From Enterococcus devriesei (GTDB lineage Bacteria; Bacillota; Bacilli; Lactobacillales; Enterococcaceae): a stretch of 64,000 nucleotides of DNA. The number at the start of each line of letters is the position of its first letter. The first letter of the stretch is position 1. A program made the position numbers and the translations under genes. The notes below the pieces were generated by a model. That model worked only from the letters and a program-made list of their open reading frames with translations. It made no database searches and had not been told where the DNA came from. Shown piece by piece: positions 32,939-43,733 of the stretch. The DNA is taken from contig NZ_JXKM01000001.1 of assembly GCF_001885905.1 (NCBI RefSeq), positions 481,989 to 545,988 of the forward strand, given 5' to 3'.

Positions 32939-34420
32939 ATGTCAATCAGTCAAACGGTCAGAGACTTTATTACTTTGGCTATTCAATCCGGCGGTTGGAT
33001 GGAAATGGATCGGATTTATTTAGAAAATCGGGTAATCGCCCTAATTGGTGAAGATTCCCTTGAAACGTCAGAGCTTCGCCCAGTCACAGCTAGTTCAGTT
33101 GAATTGGCGGATCAATTATTAGATCAAGCTCAAAAGAATGGCCTGATTACGGAAATGCAAGCAGAGCGAGATATTTTAGAAGGCCAACTAATGGACTTAA
33201 TGACGCCGCCGCCCTCTGTGGTGAATGCGTATTTTGCCCAATACTATTCGAAGGACCCTGTCCAAGCGACGGATTATTTCTTCAAACTAAGTAAAGACAA
33301 TGATTATATCAAAACCAGAGACATCGCTCGTAATATTATTTTCCCAGCTGAGACAGCTTATGGAACATTAGAGATTACGATCAATTTGTCAAAACCAGAA
33401 AAAGATCCGAAACAAATCGCGGCTGAACGGACTGCGGTAAAAGTCGATTATCCCAAATGCATGCTATGTATGGAAAATGAAGGCTACAAAGGCCGGATGA
33501 ATTATCCTGCCCGCACCAATCATCGAATCATTCGCATGAATTTAGATGGTGAAAGCTGGGGCATGCAATACTCGCCTTATGCTTATTACAATGAGCACTG
33601 CATCGTTTTATCGGAAGAACATCGCCCAATGAAGATCACGCGTGACTCTTTCCAACGCTTGCTGAAGATCACTGAAGTATTGCCCCATTATTTTGTTGGC
33701 TCGAATGCTGATTTGCCGATCGTGGGGGGCTCGATTCTCTCTCATGACCACTATCAAGGTGGGCGTCATACTTTCCCAATGGCGGTGGCTGAGATGGAAC
33801 GTACCTTTGAATTGCAAGATTTTCCAATGATCAAAGCAGGCATCGTAAAGTGGCCGTTATCGGTGATTCGACTGCAAAGTAAGAATGCAAACGAATTGGT
33901 AGATGCAGCAACAATGATTTTAGAAAAATGGAAAAACTACTCTGATGAAGCCGTACAAGTGGTGGCCGTGACCGAGGATGATACGCTACATCATACGATT
34001 ACACCAATCGCCCGCCGAAATGGTGAGCTGTTTGAACTGGATCTAGTCTTGCGGGATAACAATGTTTCTGAAGAATTTCCTGATGGGATTTTCCATCCGC
34101 ACCCAGATGTTCAACACATTAAAAAGGAAAATATTGGTTTGATCGAAGTGATGGGCTTGGCGGTGTTGCCGCCACGCTTAGCGACTGAATTAAAAGAAGT
34201 CGAAAACTATTTATTAGACGAAAAAAATGAGATTGCAGATTACCATGTTGAATGGGCTGATCAGCTTAAAACAACGGAAACGATCACGGCAGAAAATGTG
34301 ACCGAAGTCGTCCAAAAAGCCGTCGGTGCCGTCTTTGCACGTGTGCTAGAAGACGCAGGCGTCTTTAAGCGGGACGTGGAAGGTCAAGAAGCCTTCACTC
34401 GTTTCATTACGACGTTGTAG
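32939..34420 (+). CDS. galT: UDP-glucose-hexose-1-phosphate uridylyltransferase (Gram-positive GalT class)
   Basis: Transfers UMP between UDP-glucose and galactose-1-phosphate; 493 aa, the length of the class II GalT found in Bacillota. Conserved blocks YPKCMLCMENEGYKGRMNYP and VGGSILSHDHYQGGRH are visible. ATG 32939 is 8 nt after GGAGG; a nearer ATG at 32935 is out of frame. 12 nt after galE. Confidence 0.94.
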   Translation: MSISQTVRDFITLAIQSGGWMEMDRIYLENRVIALIGEDSLETSELRPVTASSVELADQLLDQAQKNGLITEMQAERDILEGQLMDLMTPPPSVVNAYFAQYYSKDPVQATDYFFKLSKDNDYIKTRDIARNIIFPAETAYGTLEITINLSKPEKDPKQIAAERTAVKVDYPKCMLCMENEGYKGRMNYPARTNHRIIRMNLDGESWGMQYSPYAYYNEHCIVLSEEHRPMKITRDSFQRLLKITEVLPHYFVGSNADLPIVGGSILSHDHYQGGRHTFPMAVAEMERTFELQDFPMIKAGIVKWPLSVIRLQSKNANELVDAATMILEKWKNYSDEAVQVVAVTEDDTLHHTITPIARRNGELFELDLVLRDNNVSEEFPDGIFHPHPDVQHIKKENIGLIEVMGLAVLPPRLATELKEVENYLLDEKNEIADYHVEWADQLKTTETITAENVTEVVQKAVGAVFARVLEDAGVFKRDVEGQEAFTRFITTL

Positions 34421-35416
<996 letters not shown>

Positions 35417-35432
35417 TTTCAAGCAATAGACA

Positions 35433-35471
35433 AAACAGGTTTTCTTCTCAAAAGAGCGGAAGGCCTTTTTT
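35433..35471 (+). terminator. Possible terminator after galR
   Basis: An imperfect AGG...CTTC / GGAAG...CCT stem followed by six T residues, about 35 nt after the galR stop. Confidence 0.4.
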
Positions 35472-35568
35472 GTAATCGGAGGTTTAAACCAAAAATAATG
35501 GAGCGAGCCAGCCAGAACAAGAAAAAGATAATTATCTAGCCAGCTAGTAGGAAAGCATTTGTGGTTTA

Positions 35569-35577
35569 TGTTAAAAT
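35569..35577 (+). promoter_or_regulatory. Extended -10 promoter of tsaB operon
   Basis: TGTTAAAAT fits an extended -10 (TG-N-TAAAAT) 33 nt before the tsaB start; no clear -35 is needed or seen. Confidence 0.5.
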
Positions 35578-35609
35578 ATGGCTATCTTAAATGCGAGGAA
35601 ATGACTTTT

Positions 35610-36317
35610 ATGAAATTATTAGCGATGGATACATCCAATCAAACATTAGCCGTAGCGGTTTTAGAGGATGCCAAACTGTTGGCGCAGTTTCAATTGAATC
35701 GGAAAATGAATCATAGCTTGACTTTGATGCCGGCGATTGAATCGGTGATGCAGGCAAGTGGCCTAACACCTAACGAGTTGGATCGCATCGTAGTAGCCCA
35801 AGGTCCTGGCTCGTATACAGGCATTCGGATTGCGGTCACGACTGCGAAAACATTAGCCGAAACTTTGCAGCTTGAGCTAACCACTGTTTCAAGTTTGGCA
35901 GTGCTGGCAGCCAATAGTCAAACGGATAAATTAATCGTTCCACTAATGGACGCTCGTAGAAACAATGTTTATGGGGCTGCTTATCGTTGGGAAGAACAAC
36001 GATTAGTTAATGTGATCGCAGACCAGCACATTCCTTTAGCAGATTTGCTCAAAAAAATTAACGAACCGGCAATTTTTGTGGGTGAGACTGAAAAATTCCG
36101 GGCAGAGATCGCTGAAACATTAGCGACTGCGAAAATTAGCGAATCGGACCGTTTAAACTTACCTAATGGACTTGTTTTAGGCCAGCTTGGTCTTTTAGCT
36201 GATCCGATTGAAAATATTCATGGACTTGTGCCAGAATATTTGAAACGGGTGGAGGCAGAAGAGAAGTGGCTAGAGACGCATCAACCAGGGGACGAGAACT
36301 ATGTTGAAAAGATTTAG
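35610..36317 (+). CDS. tsaB: tRNA threonylcarbamoyladenosine biosynthesis protein TsaB
   Basis: Non-catalytic ASKHA-fold partner of TsaD in t6A37 synthesis; 235 aa from ATG 35610. MDTSNQTLAVAVLED at the N terminus and VAQGPGSYTGIRI near residue 65 are diagnostic. I chose the ATG that gives the MKLLAMDTS start, 11 nt after GAGG; the in-frame ATG at 35601 is too close to the SD. Its end overlaps the next gene by 17 nt. Confidence 0.92.
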   Translation: MKLLAMDTSNQTLAVAVLEDAKLLAQFQLNRKMNHSLTLMPAIESVMQASGLTPNELDRIVVAQGPGSYTGIRIAVTTAKTLAETLQLELTTVSSLAVLAANSQTDKLIVPLMDARRNNVYGAAYRWEEQRLVNVIADQHIPLADLLKKINEPAIFVGETEKFRAEIAETLATAKISESDRLNLPNGLVLGQLGLLADPIENIHGLVPEYLKRVEAEEKWLETHQPGDENYVEKI

Positions 36318-36861
36318 CGGCCTAGTCAAAACAATCTTGTATGGAAAGCAATATCCTTTCAATACCAAGACGGTGACGCTGGGGGACCAACAGTTTTTAC
36401 TGCGAAAAATCGTCGATCAGGATATTAAAGAACTGATTGCATTGGAGCGGGATGTCTATTTTGGAGAGGCACCTTGGACCAAGAGCGCTTTTTTGTCAGA
36501 AATTCATTCGCCGATTCCTCATCTGTATTTGTGTATCGTCACGCTGGAGAACGAGATCGCGGGTTTTATCGGCAGTCGATTGATTGGAGACGATACGCAT
36601 ATTACGAATATTGCGGTCGGTACCTATTTCCAAGGTCAAGGAATCGGTAGCCTATTGATTGACGAAGTTGAAAAATTCGCTATAATGAACGATTGTGAAA
36701 CCCTCTCCCTAGAAGTCCGGTTAAGTAATACCGATGCGCAAAGGCTTTATCGCCGTTTAGGGTTTTCATCGCGGAATATTCGGAAAAATTATTATACCGA
36801 AAATAGCGAGGACGCATTAGACATGAATAAACATTTGGATGTGGAACTAGGTGGACAATAG
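36301..36861 (+). CDS. GNAT acetyltransferase, RimI-like with N-terminal extension
   Basis: A 186-aa GNAT protein. A ~30-residue basic N-terminal extension (MLKRFSGLVKTILYGKQ) precedes the fold. The acetyl-CoA loop is QGQGIGS, and the C-terminal LYRRLGFSSRNIRKNYY block is RimI-like. It overlaps tsaB by 17 nt and abuts a second GNAT. Only one is likely the true RimI; this longer one may have another target. Confidence 0.85.
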   Translation: MLKRFSGLVKTILYGKQYPFNTKTVTLGDQQFLLRKIVDQDIKELIALERDVYFGEAPWTKSAFLSEIHSPIPHLYLCIVTLENEIAGFIGSRLIGDDTHITNIAVGTYFQGQGIGSLLIDEVEKFAIMNDCETLSLEVRLSNTDAQRLYRRLGFSSRNIRKNYYTENSEDALDMNKHLDVELGGQ

Positions 36862-37302
36862 TTGGATAAATCAGTGGATAAAGAGTTAGCACAAAAGTTT
36901 TGGGAGATTAGTCAAGAGGCATATGTCTATGATTCCCCTTGGACAGCGGAACAATTTGCCAGTGATTTGGCCCAATCCCACAGCCATTATTTTATGGAGT
37001 CAGAAGAAATCGCCGCCTTTCTTGGTTTCCATCAAGTCTGTGATGAAATTGAGATCACCAATATCGCCACGGCAGTCAAAGGACAAGGCATCGGCGGTAA
37101 ATTAATGAGACGATTGATTCAGTACGCAAAGTCGCAAAAAATTGCGAGTATTTTTTTGGAAGTACGTGCTTCGAACCATGAGGCGCGGCTTTTTTACGGA
37201 AAATTTGGCTTCCAAGTGATTGGAACAAGGAAAAAATATTATCGGCATCCGACAGAAGATGCGGTGCTGATGAGTTTGAAAGTAGGAAATAAAGATGAGT
37301 GA
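36862..37302 (+). CDS. rimI: Ribosomal protein S18 alanine N-acetyltransferase RimI (probable)
   Basis: A 146-aa GNAT protein, the canonical RimI length. The acetyl-CoA motif is KGQGIGGKL, followed by [20 protein letters not shown] and [14 protein letters not shown], both typical of RimI. The start is TTG 36862, directly after the previous stop, with AGGTGG 8 nt upstream. Its last 8 nt overlap tsaD, so tsaB, both GNATs and tsaD are one coupled operon. Confidence 0.88.
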   Translation: MDKSVDKELAQKFWEISQEAYVYDSPWTAEQFASDLAQSHSHYFMESEEIAAFLGFHQVCDEIEITNIATAVKGQGIGGKLMRRLIQYAKSQKIASIFLEVRASNHEARLFYGKFGFQVIGTRKKYYRHPTEDAVLMSLKVGNKDE

Positions 37303-38317
37303 GACCGAACTGATTTTGGCAATTGAAAGTAGCTGTGATGAGACCAGTGTCGCTGTAATCGAAAATGGAGAAAAAATTCTTTCAAATATCGTAGCTTCCC
37401 AGATTAATAGTCACAAACGCTTCGGCGGTGTCGTACCAGAAGTGGCGAGTCGTCACCATGTCGAACAAATTACAATTTGTATCGAAGAAGCATTGAGCGA
37501 AGCACAGGTAACAGGCAATGATTTACGTGCTGTCGCCGTTACATATGGACCTGGACTTGTGGGGGCGTTGTTAATTGGCTTGAGTGCCGCGAAAGCTTTT
37601 GCTTGGGCGAATGGGTTGCCGTTGATTCCAGTGAATCATATGGCTGGCCATATTTATGCGGCTCGTTTAGTGGAGCCGTTGGAGTTTCCGTTGATGGCTT
37701 TATTAGTCAGCGGGGGACATACGGAGCTTGTTTATATGGCGGAAGATGGTTCTTTTGAAATAATTGGTGAGACACGAGACGATGCGGCTGGTGAGGCCTA
37801 TGATAAGGTTGGACGAGTGTTGGGTCTGAGTTATCCAAGCGGAAAAGAAATTGATCATTTGGCTCATCAAGGTGAGGATACGTATAATTTCCCGCGGGCG
37901 ATGATCAAAGAAGACAATTTTGATTTTAGCTTCAGCGGCTTGAAGAGTGCGTTTATAAATTTGACGCACAACGCCGAACAGCGAGGGGAAGCGCTGGATC
38001 ATAATAATTTAGCAGCCAGCTTCCAAGCTAGCGTCGTGGAAGTCTTAGTCACCAAAACCATCAAAGCTTGCAAAGCCTATCCGGTAAAACAGTTAATCGT
38101 AGCTGGTGGAGTGGCCGCTAATCAAGGATTGCGGGAAAAGATGTCAGCGACGATCCAAATAGAGTTGCCAGATTTAAAATTGATCGTACCGCCATTACGT
38201 TTGTGTGGAGACAATGCGGCAATGATCGGAGCGGCAGCTCATGTAGAATTGCAAAAACATCATTTAGCTGGAATGAGCTTGAATGCTAATCCAAGTTTGG
38301 CTTTTCAACATATCTAA
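37295..38317 (+). CDS. tsaD: tRNA N6-threonylcarbamoyltransferase TsaD
   Basis: Catalytic subunit for t6A37 modification of ANN-decoding tRNAs; 340 aa. [12 protein letters not shown] at the N terminus, the metal-binding HMAGHIYA (HxxxH) near residue 110, and [11 protein letters not shown] are all present. The C-terminal metal Asp is in [10 protein letters not shown]. Start overlaps rimI. Confidence 0.96.
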   Translation: MSETELILAIESSCDETSVAVIENGEKILSNIVASQINSHKRFGGVVPEVASRHHVEQITICIEEALSEAQVTGNDLRAVAVTYGPGLVGALLIGLSAAKAFAWANGLPLIPVNHMAGHIYAARLVEPLEFPLMALLVSGGHTELVYMAEDGSFEIIGETRDDAAGEAYDKVGRVLGLSYPSGKEIDHLAHQGEDTYNFPRAMIKEDNFDFSFSGLKSAFINLTHNAEQRGEALDHNNLAASFQASVVEVLVTKTIKACKAYPVKQLIVAGGVAANQGLREKMSATIQIELPDLKLIVPPLRLCGDNAAMIGAAAHVELQKHHLAGMSLNANPSLAFQHI

Positions 38318-38360
38318 AAAGTCATACTAAAGCAAAAAAAGTAGGGCAGTCTGTTCTATC

Positions 38361-38397
38361 AAGACCTATGGACAAAAATCCGTAGGTCTTTTTTTTT
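38361..38397 (+). terminator. Intrinsic terminator of the tsaB-tsaD operon
   Basis: AAGACCTATGGA / TCCGTAGGTCTT stem with a CAAAAA loop and a run of about nine T residues. Confidence 0.88.
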
Positions 38398-38733
38398 CAC
38401 AAACCTCGGTTGTTGATTTCACTAAAAAGAATTTGCTGTTTAAGGTATGTTTCTATCAAACTTGGCTAAACTTTAAATAATTTCTTTTTTCAGCTAAGCT
38501 GTTTTTTAATTTTGCGACTGGGAAAAGTTAATTGTTGCTTTTCATAATAAATCTTTAATCTTGATTGTGAAACACATGTTATATTTTTATACTATTTATG
38601 CAGGTGATGAAATAGGGGTGAAAAAAATGACGTTTAAGTACTGAGTGTGATTGGAAAAAATACTTAGAGTTTCTAAGCAAGCAAAGCGTATATTTTTTTC
38701 AGCATCAATGTGAAATAAATCACTTGCATAAAA

Positions 38734-38747
38734 TGAAAGCGTTAACT
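38734..38747. promoter_or_regulatory. CcpA cre site upstream of the cystine symporter gene
   Basis: TGAAAGCGTTAACT fits the cre consensus TGWAANCGNTNWCA at all but the last position. It lies 76 nt before the symporter start. The rest of the 38398-38822 gap is AT-rich with no clear promoter or gene. Confidence 0.65.
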
Positions 38748-38822
38748 GCGGATTTGCTAAATTTTGAAACTCAAATTGAGAGATCGGTGATCTTTTTTAA
38801 ACAATTTGAATGGAGTGATTAG

Positions 38823-40169
38823 GTGTTATTAGCAGTTTCTTTTCTTATCGTAGTAGCTTCACTAGCTGGACTGATTTATTTAAAAAGAAAAAAATGGTCC
38901 TTTTCGAAACGAGTTGTTCTTGCCATGGCTGTGGGAATTATTTTAGGGTTGATCTTTAACCAAATGTTATCAAATGGCCAAGGCGCTGTCTTATCGGATT
39001 GGATCGGCATCATCGGTAGTGTCTATGTAAAATTACTGCAGATGATTGCGATTCCATTAATTTTTGTCTGTGTCTTATTAGCTTTTACCAAAATTGAAAT
39101 AAAAACGAATGTTCTGAAAGTCGGGATGACGATCATCGGTACATTAATCGTCACTGCCGGGATTGCCGGAATGGTCGGAATTATAACCGGATATTTTTCG
39201 AATATCGATGGAAATTCATTTAATATTTCCCAAACTGCTTTGCATTCTGCCAATGAGATTCAGAAAAGTTATGTTTCTGGTGGTGAGCAAACATTGACAA
39301 TGCCGCAAAAGATCATTGCGATCTTCCCATCAAATCCCTTTTTTGATTTAACGGGACAGCGGCCGAGCGCTACGCTAGGGGTAGTCATTTTTGCTTTCTT
39401 TTTAGGGGTTGCCTATCTGAAGATTAAAGATAAAAAAGTGAAAGAAGCCAAGCTCTTTAAAGACATCCTAGATAGTGCGTATGAGATCATTATGTCAGTT
39501 GTGCGGCTCTTTATTTCTTATGCTCCTTATGCAGTATTGACGATTATGATCGCAACGATCGTCAATAATGATGTTTCTGCGGTTGTGAAGCTGGCGAAAT
39601 TCTTTGTTGTAGCGTACATCGGATTGTTTGTAGTCTTCTTGATTCAATTATTAATTTTAGCAATTTGTGGGTTGCCGCCCGTTAGGTATTTGCAAAAAGC
39701 TTTTCCCGTTTTATCATTTGCTTTTATTACAGCTTCTAGCGCTGGATCGATGCCAATGAATATTGAGATGCAGGATGACTTACAGATTCCTCGCAGCGTT
39801 TCTAGTTTAGCCGCGTCTTTTGCAACTTCAATGGGAATGAATGGCTGTGCCGGTGTTTATCCAGGGATTATCATTGCGATTGTTGCGATGACGCAGAATA
39901 TTAATCCACTGACACCGCAGTTTTTACTGTATGCTGGTTTTATCATTGCTATGACTTCGTTTGGAATTGCTGGAACAGGTGGTGGTGGAACAGTGGCGAC
40001 GATTATTTCTTTATCAGCATTAGGATTGCCTGTCGGACTAGTGGGTGTATTTATTGCAGTTGAGCCCTTGATTGATATGGGTCGGACAGCGATTAACTTA
40101 AATGGTGGCGTCGTAGCCAGTGCTGTGACTTGTAAAATTAATCGGATTCGACTGTCGCAAGTAAAATAG
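38823..40169 (+). CDS. tcyP: Dicarboxylate/amino acid:cation symporter, L-cystine type (TcyP-like)
   Basis: DAACS-family secondary transporter of 448 aa with about eight TM helices and re-entrant loops. The serine-rich loop is ITASSAGSMPMN, followed by the GTGGGGTVAT binding region. The N-terminal half (WSFSKRVVLAMAVGIILGLI, then VYVKLLQMIAIPLIFVCVL) resembles B. subtilis TcyP more than glutamate carriers. GGAGTG precedes the GTG start. Substrate by homology only. Possible carbon control through the cre site. Confidence 0.78.
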   Translation: MLLAVSFLIVVASLAGLIYLKRKKWSFSKRVVLAMAVGIILGLIFNQMLSNGQGAVLSDWIGIIGSVYVKLLQMIAIPLIFVCVLLAFTKIEIKTNVLKVGMTIIGTLIVTAGIAGMVGIITGYFSNIDGNSFNISQTALHSANEIQKSYVSGGEQTLTMPQKIIAIFPSNPFFDLTGQRPSATLGVVIFAFFLGVAYLKIKDKKVKEAKLFKDILDSAYEIIMSVVRLFISYAPYAVLTIMIATIVNNDVSAVVKLAKFFVVAYIGLFVVFLIQLLILAICGLPPVRYLQKAFPVLSFAFITASSAGSMPMNIEMQDDLQIPRSVSSLAASFATSMGMNGCAGVYPGIIIAIVAMTQNINPLTPQFLLYAGFIIAMTSFGIAGTGGGGTVATIISLSALGLPVGLVGVFIAVEPLIDMGRTAINLNGGVVASAVTCKINRIRLSQVK

Positions 40170-40231
40170 AAATTCTCGCTTCCTCATTTTCATGGGGAAG
40201 TTTTTTTATACAACATGTTTGAGATAAAAGC

Positions 40232-40260
40232 TTGCTAGTTTGTAAATATTCAGTTATTAT
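40232..40260 (+). promoter_or_regulatory. Promoter of argF
   Basis: TTGCTA (40232-40237), 17 bp, TATTAT (40255-40260). Confidence 0.6.
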
Positions 40261-40270
40261 GAATAAAAAT
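40247..40270. promoter_or_regulatory. Candidate ArgR operator at argF
   Basis: TATTCA-N7-TGAATA overlaps the -10 box. It runs into ATGAATAAAAAT (40259-40270), which equals the core of the ARG box known for B. subtilis AhrC. argR is encoded 4 kb away. Confidence 0.6.
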
Positions 40271-40322
40271 AAATGATTAACGGATTCGTACGGATGATTA
40301 TTCAAAAACTGGAGGGGTTTAG

Positions 40323-41336
40323 ATGGAAAATATTTTTCATGGGAAAAGTTTTTTAAAGGAAATTGATTTTACGAAAGAAGAGCTGCTGTATTTAATTGAT
40401 TTTGCGGCGCATTTAAAAGAATTAAAGCAAAAAAATATTTCTCATCGCTATTTAGCAGGCAAGAACATCGCCTTGCTGTTTGAAAAAACATCGACCCGAA
40501 CACGTGCGGCATTTACAACTGCGGCGATCGACCTTGGGGCTCATCCAGAATATTTAGGAAAGAATGATATTCAGCTAGGTAAAAAAGAATCCGTAGAAGA
40601 TACGGCGAAAGTTTTAGGTAGTATGTTTGATGGGATCGAGTATCGTGGCTTCTCGCAAAAAGCCGTCGAAGCATTAGCCGAATTTTCAGGCGTGCCGGTT
40701 TGGAATGGATTAACGGATGAATGGCATCCTACTCAAATGTTGGCGGATTTCTTAACCATCAAAGAACATTTTGGCAAACTCGAAGGATTAACGTTAGCGT
40801 ATGTCGGCGATGGCCGCAACAATGTAGCCAATTCTTTACTGATTACAAGCGCGATTCTAGGCGTCAATATTTCGATTGTCACGCCAGAAAAACTTTTTCC
40901 AGAGGAATCGTTGATTGACTTGGCAAATAAATACGCAAAGCAGTCACAAGCTAAAATTTTAGTGACAGCGGATATTGACCAAGGTGTCGCCGGAGCGGAT
41001 ATTATTTATACGGACGTATGGGTGTCAATGGGAGAAGAAGCCGCCTTTAAGGAAAGAATTGATTTGTTGCTTCCTTATCAAGTCAACCAAGCGCTGATGA
41101 CAAAAACAAAAAATGCGGACACGATCTTCTTGCATTGCTTGCCAGCCTTTCACGATTTAGCAACTGAGGTAGGCGAGGAAATCAAAGAAAAATATGGTTT
41201 AGCTGAAATGGAAGTAACCGATGAAGTCTTTCGCGGAAAACAAGCATTGCAATTCCAGCAGGCGGAGAACCGGATGCATACGATTAAAGCCATGATGGCC
41301 GCAACGCTAGGTGATCTCTTTATTCCAAAAGTATAA
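40323..41336 (+). CDS. argF: Ornithine carbamoyltransferase
   Basis: Makes citrulline from ornithine and carbamoyl phosphate, or the reverse; 337 aa. The carbamoyl-phosphate loop is STRTRAAF near residue 58, with HPTQMLADF and the ornithine motif HCLPAFHDL. It stands alone with its own promoter rather than inside an arcABC cluster, and with an apparent ArgR box. Anabolic ArgF is therefore favoured, but sequence alone does not exclude a catabolic (ArcB) role. Confidence 0.9.
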   Translation: MENIFHGKSFLKEIDFTKEELLYLIDFAAHLKELKQKNISHRYLAGKNIALLFEKTSTRTRAAFTTAAIDLGAHPEYLGKNDIQLGKKESVEDTAKVLGSMFDGIEYRGFSQKAVEALAEFSGVPVWNGLTDEWHPTQMLADFLTIKEHFGKLEGLTLAYVGDGRNNVANSLLITSAILGVNISIVTPEKLFPEESLIDLANKYAKQSQAKILVTADIDQGVAGADIIYTDVWVSMGEEAAFKERIDLLLPYQVNQALMTKTKNADTIFLHCLPAFHDLATEVGEEIKEKYGLAEMEVTDEVFRGKQALQFQQAENRMHTIKAMMAATLGDLFIPKV

Positions 41337-41390
41337 AAATTGCTGCTTGGACTAGTCAGATGAAGAATTTTCTGGTAGTATGATGCCAGA

Positions 41391-41603
41391 ATATTTATTT
41401 CATCAATGATAAAGAGAAGTCTATGGTCTGTTTTTTTAGCGAGTTCGGGCAGGTGAGAGCCGAATAAACAAAAGTAGATGGCGCACTTTTGAGGTGAAAC
41501 GGCAGCTACCGTTATAGCCTGAGTGGGTCGTTTTTTACGACAAAAAGAGTGGTACCGCGGGAAATCTCGTCTCTGATGTTTTTAAACATCAGAGACTTTT
41601 TTT
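41391..41603 (+). promoter_or_regulatory. T-box riboswitch, arginine type
   Basis: The T-box core GTGGTACCGCGG is at 41549-41560. The probable specifier codon CGC (Arg) is at 41482-41484, in GATGG-CGC-ACTTT, the same context as the ACC of the thrS leader. The terminator is GTCTCTGATGTTT / AAACATCAGAGAC (41569-41596) plus T7. A TATGAT -10 lies at 41379-41384. Confidence 0.93.
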
Positions 41604-41692
41604 GTCAGTTCTGCTTTTTGCAGTTTGTCAGGCTTGAAGCCTGTTATGGATTCTAGCGAAGTTGATAAACAAGAGGTTTAGCATAATGATAG
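41602..41692 (+). repeat. Dispersed stem-loop repeat, long form (copy 6)
   Basis: TTGTCA-G-TTCTGCT (41602-41615) pairs with AGCATAA-TGATAG (41680-41692), one mismatch. It starts in the T-box terminator T-tract. The interior contains a small GGCTT/AAGCC hairpin. A second stem-loop (ATAAATT / AATTTAT) follows near 41707-41732. Like copy 3 it is transcribed with the synthetase gene only after T-box readthrough. Confidence 0.8.
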
Positions 41693-41856
41693 GACAACGA
41701 AAATGAGTATAAATTAAAAAAAATTTATCTCATTATTGCTAGAGTTGACTGTGAGTTTTTCTCCCCGTTTTAACAGGTTAGAAAAAGCGTATGCGTAGGA
41801 GGATGGAATCATTTTTCTGCATTTTAGAAAAATGGTACCATGGAGACGAGTTAGCG

Positions 41857-41880
41857 GTCAGTTCTGCTTTTTCTTGCAGT
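41857..41880 (+). repeat. Truncated copy of the dispersed repeat (5' arm only)
   Basis: GTCAGTTCTGCTTTTTC then TTGCAGT, preceded by GAGTTAGC, matches the 5' arm and inner edge of the long form. No 3' arm follows before the argS SD. The intervening 41733-41856 resembles the spacer module after copy 1 (GTATGCGTAGGAGGATGGAA then an ATTTTTC/GAAAAAT hairpin). Confidence 0.6.
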
Positions 41881-41914
41881 GGGAGATAATCAAAATGAAA
41901 TAGGAGGAATTTGG

Positions 41915-43606
41915 ATGAATAATCAAGAAATCGTGGCACAAGCAGTTTTTGAAGTGGTCAAAGAAAATTTAACGTTGCCGGAAGTGGAGCGTTTACTAGA
42001 AAAACCGAAGTCTGTGGATCATGGTGACGTGGCTTTTCCAGCCTTCGCGTTGGCGAAAGTTTTTCGCAAAGCACCGCAACAAATCGCGGCGGAGTTGGCA
42101 GAAAAAATCAACCCTGATGCTTTTGAAAAAATCGAGGTAGTAGGTCCGTATTTGAATTTCTTTATGAAAAAAGAAGTTATTTCTAGTATGGTCTTGAAGC
42201 AAATCGCGAAAGAAGCGAGTCAGTTTGGGAATAGCAATATTGGTAATGAAGGTAACGTAACGATTGATATGTCTTCACCAAACATCGCGAAGCCGATCTC
42301 AATGGGACATTTGCGTTCAACAGTCATCGGTAATTCCATCAGCCTGATTTTAAGTAAGATCGGCTATCAGCCAATCAAGATCAATCACTTAGGCGATTGG
42401 GGCACACAATTCGGGAAATTGATCGTGGCGTACAAAAAATGGGGCTCAGAAGAAAAAGTCAAAGCGGAGCCAATCAATGAATTGTTACGTCTTTACGTGG
42501 AATTCCATGAAAAAGCCGAAGAAGAGCCTGAATTAAATGACGAAGCGCGGGCTTGGTTCAAGAAGCTGGAAGAAGATGACGAAGAAGCACTAGAATTATG
42601 GAAATGGTTCCGCAGCGAATCATTAAAAGAATTCAACAAAATTTACAGTATGCTAGAAGTTGAATTTGATTCTTATAACGGCGAAGCCTTTTACAACGAC
42701 AAGATGGATGAAGTGGTAACAATGTTGGAAGAAAAACATTTGTTGCAAACCAGTGAGGGTGCGGAAATCGTTAACCTTGATAAATACGACTTGAATCCAG
42801 CCTTGATTAAAAAATCGGATGGCGCGACTTTATATATTACCCGAGACTTATCCGCAGCACTTTTCCGGAAACGTGAGTACAACTTTGTTAAGTCACTTTA
42901 CGTTGTTGGGAATGAACAAAGTGGACACTTTAAACAATTGAAGGCTGTCTTGAAGGAAATGGACTTTGATTGGTCAGATGAAATGGTGCATGTTCCTTTT
43001 GGTTTGATCACGAAGGATGGCAAAAAATTATCGACGCGTAAAGGTAAGATTGTTTTATTAGAAGAAGTATTAAATGAAGCAAAAGACTTAGCTTTCAAAC
43101 AAATCGAAGAAAAAAATCCTGATTTGCCAAATAAAGAAGAAGTGGCGCATCAAGTCGGTGTCGGCGCGGTAATCTTCCATGACCTGAAGAATGATCGCCT
43201 GAATAATTTTGACTTTAATTTAGAAGAAGTCGTACGTTTTGAAGGGGAAACGGGGCCGTATGTCCAATATACTCACGCTCGGGCGATGTCAATTTTGGAA
43301 AAAGCTGCCTTCACCGTTGATCCAGAAGCAGTCTATGCCTTAAATGATGCCGATAGCTGGGAAATCATCAAGCTGTTACAAAGCTATCCAGAAATTGTGA
43401 TGCAGGCGGCAGATCAATATGAACCATCTGTAATCGCAAAGCATTCGATCAGAGTAGCCCAAGCCTTCAACAAATACTACGCCCATACAAAAGTGTTAGT
43501 TGATGATGAAGAAAAGGACGCACGTCTAGCTTTAGTCCATGCGGTCACTGTCATTTTGAAAGAAGATTTACGTCTACTAGGCGTTCACGCACCAAATAAA
43601 ATGTAA
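41915..43606 (+). CDS. argS: Arginine-tRNA ligase
   Basis: Class I synthetase of 563 aa. An N-terminal tRNA D-loop-binding domain is followed by the HIGH-equivalent [16 protein letters not shown], near residue 120. The KMSKS-equivalent is LSTRKGKIV, and a C-terminal DALR anticodon domain ends in ...[12 protein letters not shown] chose ATG 41915, 7 nt after TAGGAGGAA. Controlled by the Arg T-box. Confidence 0.96.
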   Translation: MNNQEIVAQAVFEVVKENLTLPEVERLLEKPKSVDHGDVAFPAFALAKVFRKAPQQIAAELAEKINPDAFEKIEVVGPYLNFFMKKEVISSMVLKQIAKEASQFGNSNIGNEGNVTIDMSSPNIAKPISMGHLRSTVIGNSISLILSKIGYQPIKINHLGDWGTQFGKLIVAYKKWGSEEKVKAEPINELLRLYVEFHEKAEEEPELNDEARAWFKKLEEDDEEALELWKWFRSESLKEFNKIYSMLEVEFDSYNGEAFYNDKMDEVVTMLEEKHLLQTSEGAEIVNLDKYDLNPALIKKSDGATLYITRDLSAALFRKREYNFVKSLYVVGNEQSGHFKQLKAVLKEMDFDWSDEMVHVPFGLITKDGKKLSTRKGKIVLLEEVLNEAKDLAFKQIEEKNPDLPNKEEVAHQVGVGAVIFHDLKNDRLNNFDFNLEEVVRFEGETGPYVQYTHARAMSILEKAAFTVDPEAVYALNDADSWEIIKLLQSYPEIVMQAADQYEPSVIAKHSIRVAQAFNKYYAHTKVLVDDEEKDARLALVHAVTVILKEDLRLLGVHAPNKM

Positions 43607-43612
43607 AAAAAT

Positions 43613-43651
43613 AAGACTCAGGCAAGTTTAAAACTTGTTTGAGTCTTTTTT
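43613..43651 (+). terminator. Intrinsic terminator of argS
   Basis: GACTCAGGCAAGTT / AACTTGTTTGAGTC imperfect stem followed by six T residues. Confidence 0.88.
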
Positions 43652-43701
43652 GTAATAACTCCCCACGCTCAAAATCAGTATGGTATACTTTTTACGGCAC
43701 G

Positions 43702-43717
43702 ATGTGTCAAGACACAT
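43702..43717. promoter_or_regulatory. Palindrome in the leader of the BMP lipoprotein gene
   Basis: ATGTGTC-AA-GACACAT lies between a TATACT -10-like box (43684-43689) and the SD. Possible operator; no regulator can be named. Confidence 0.45.
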
Positions 43718-43733
43718 ACGAAGGAGCGAAATC

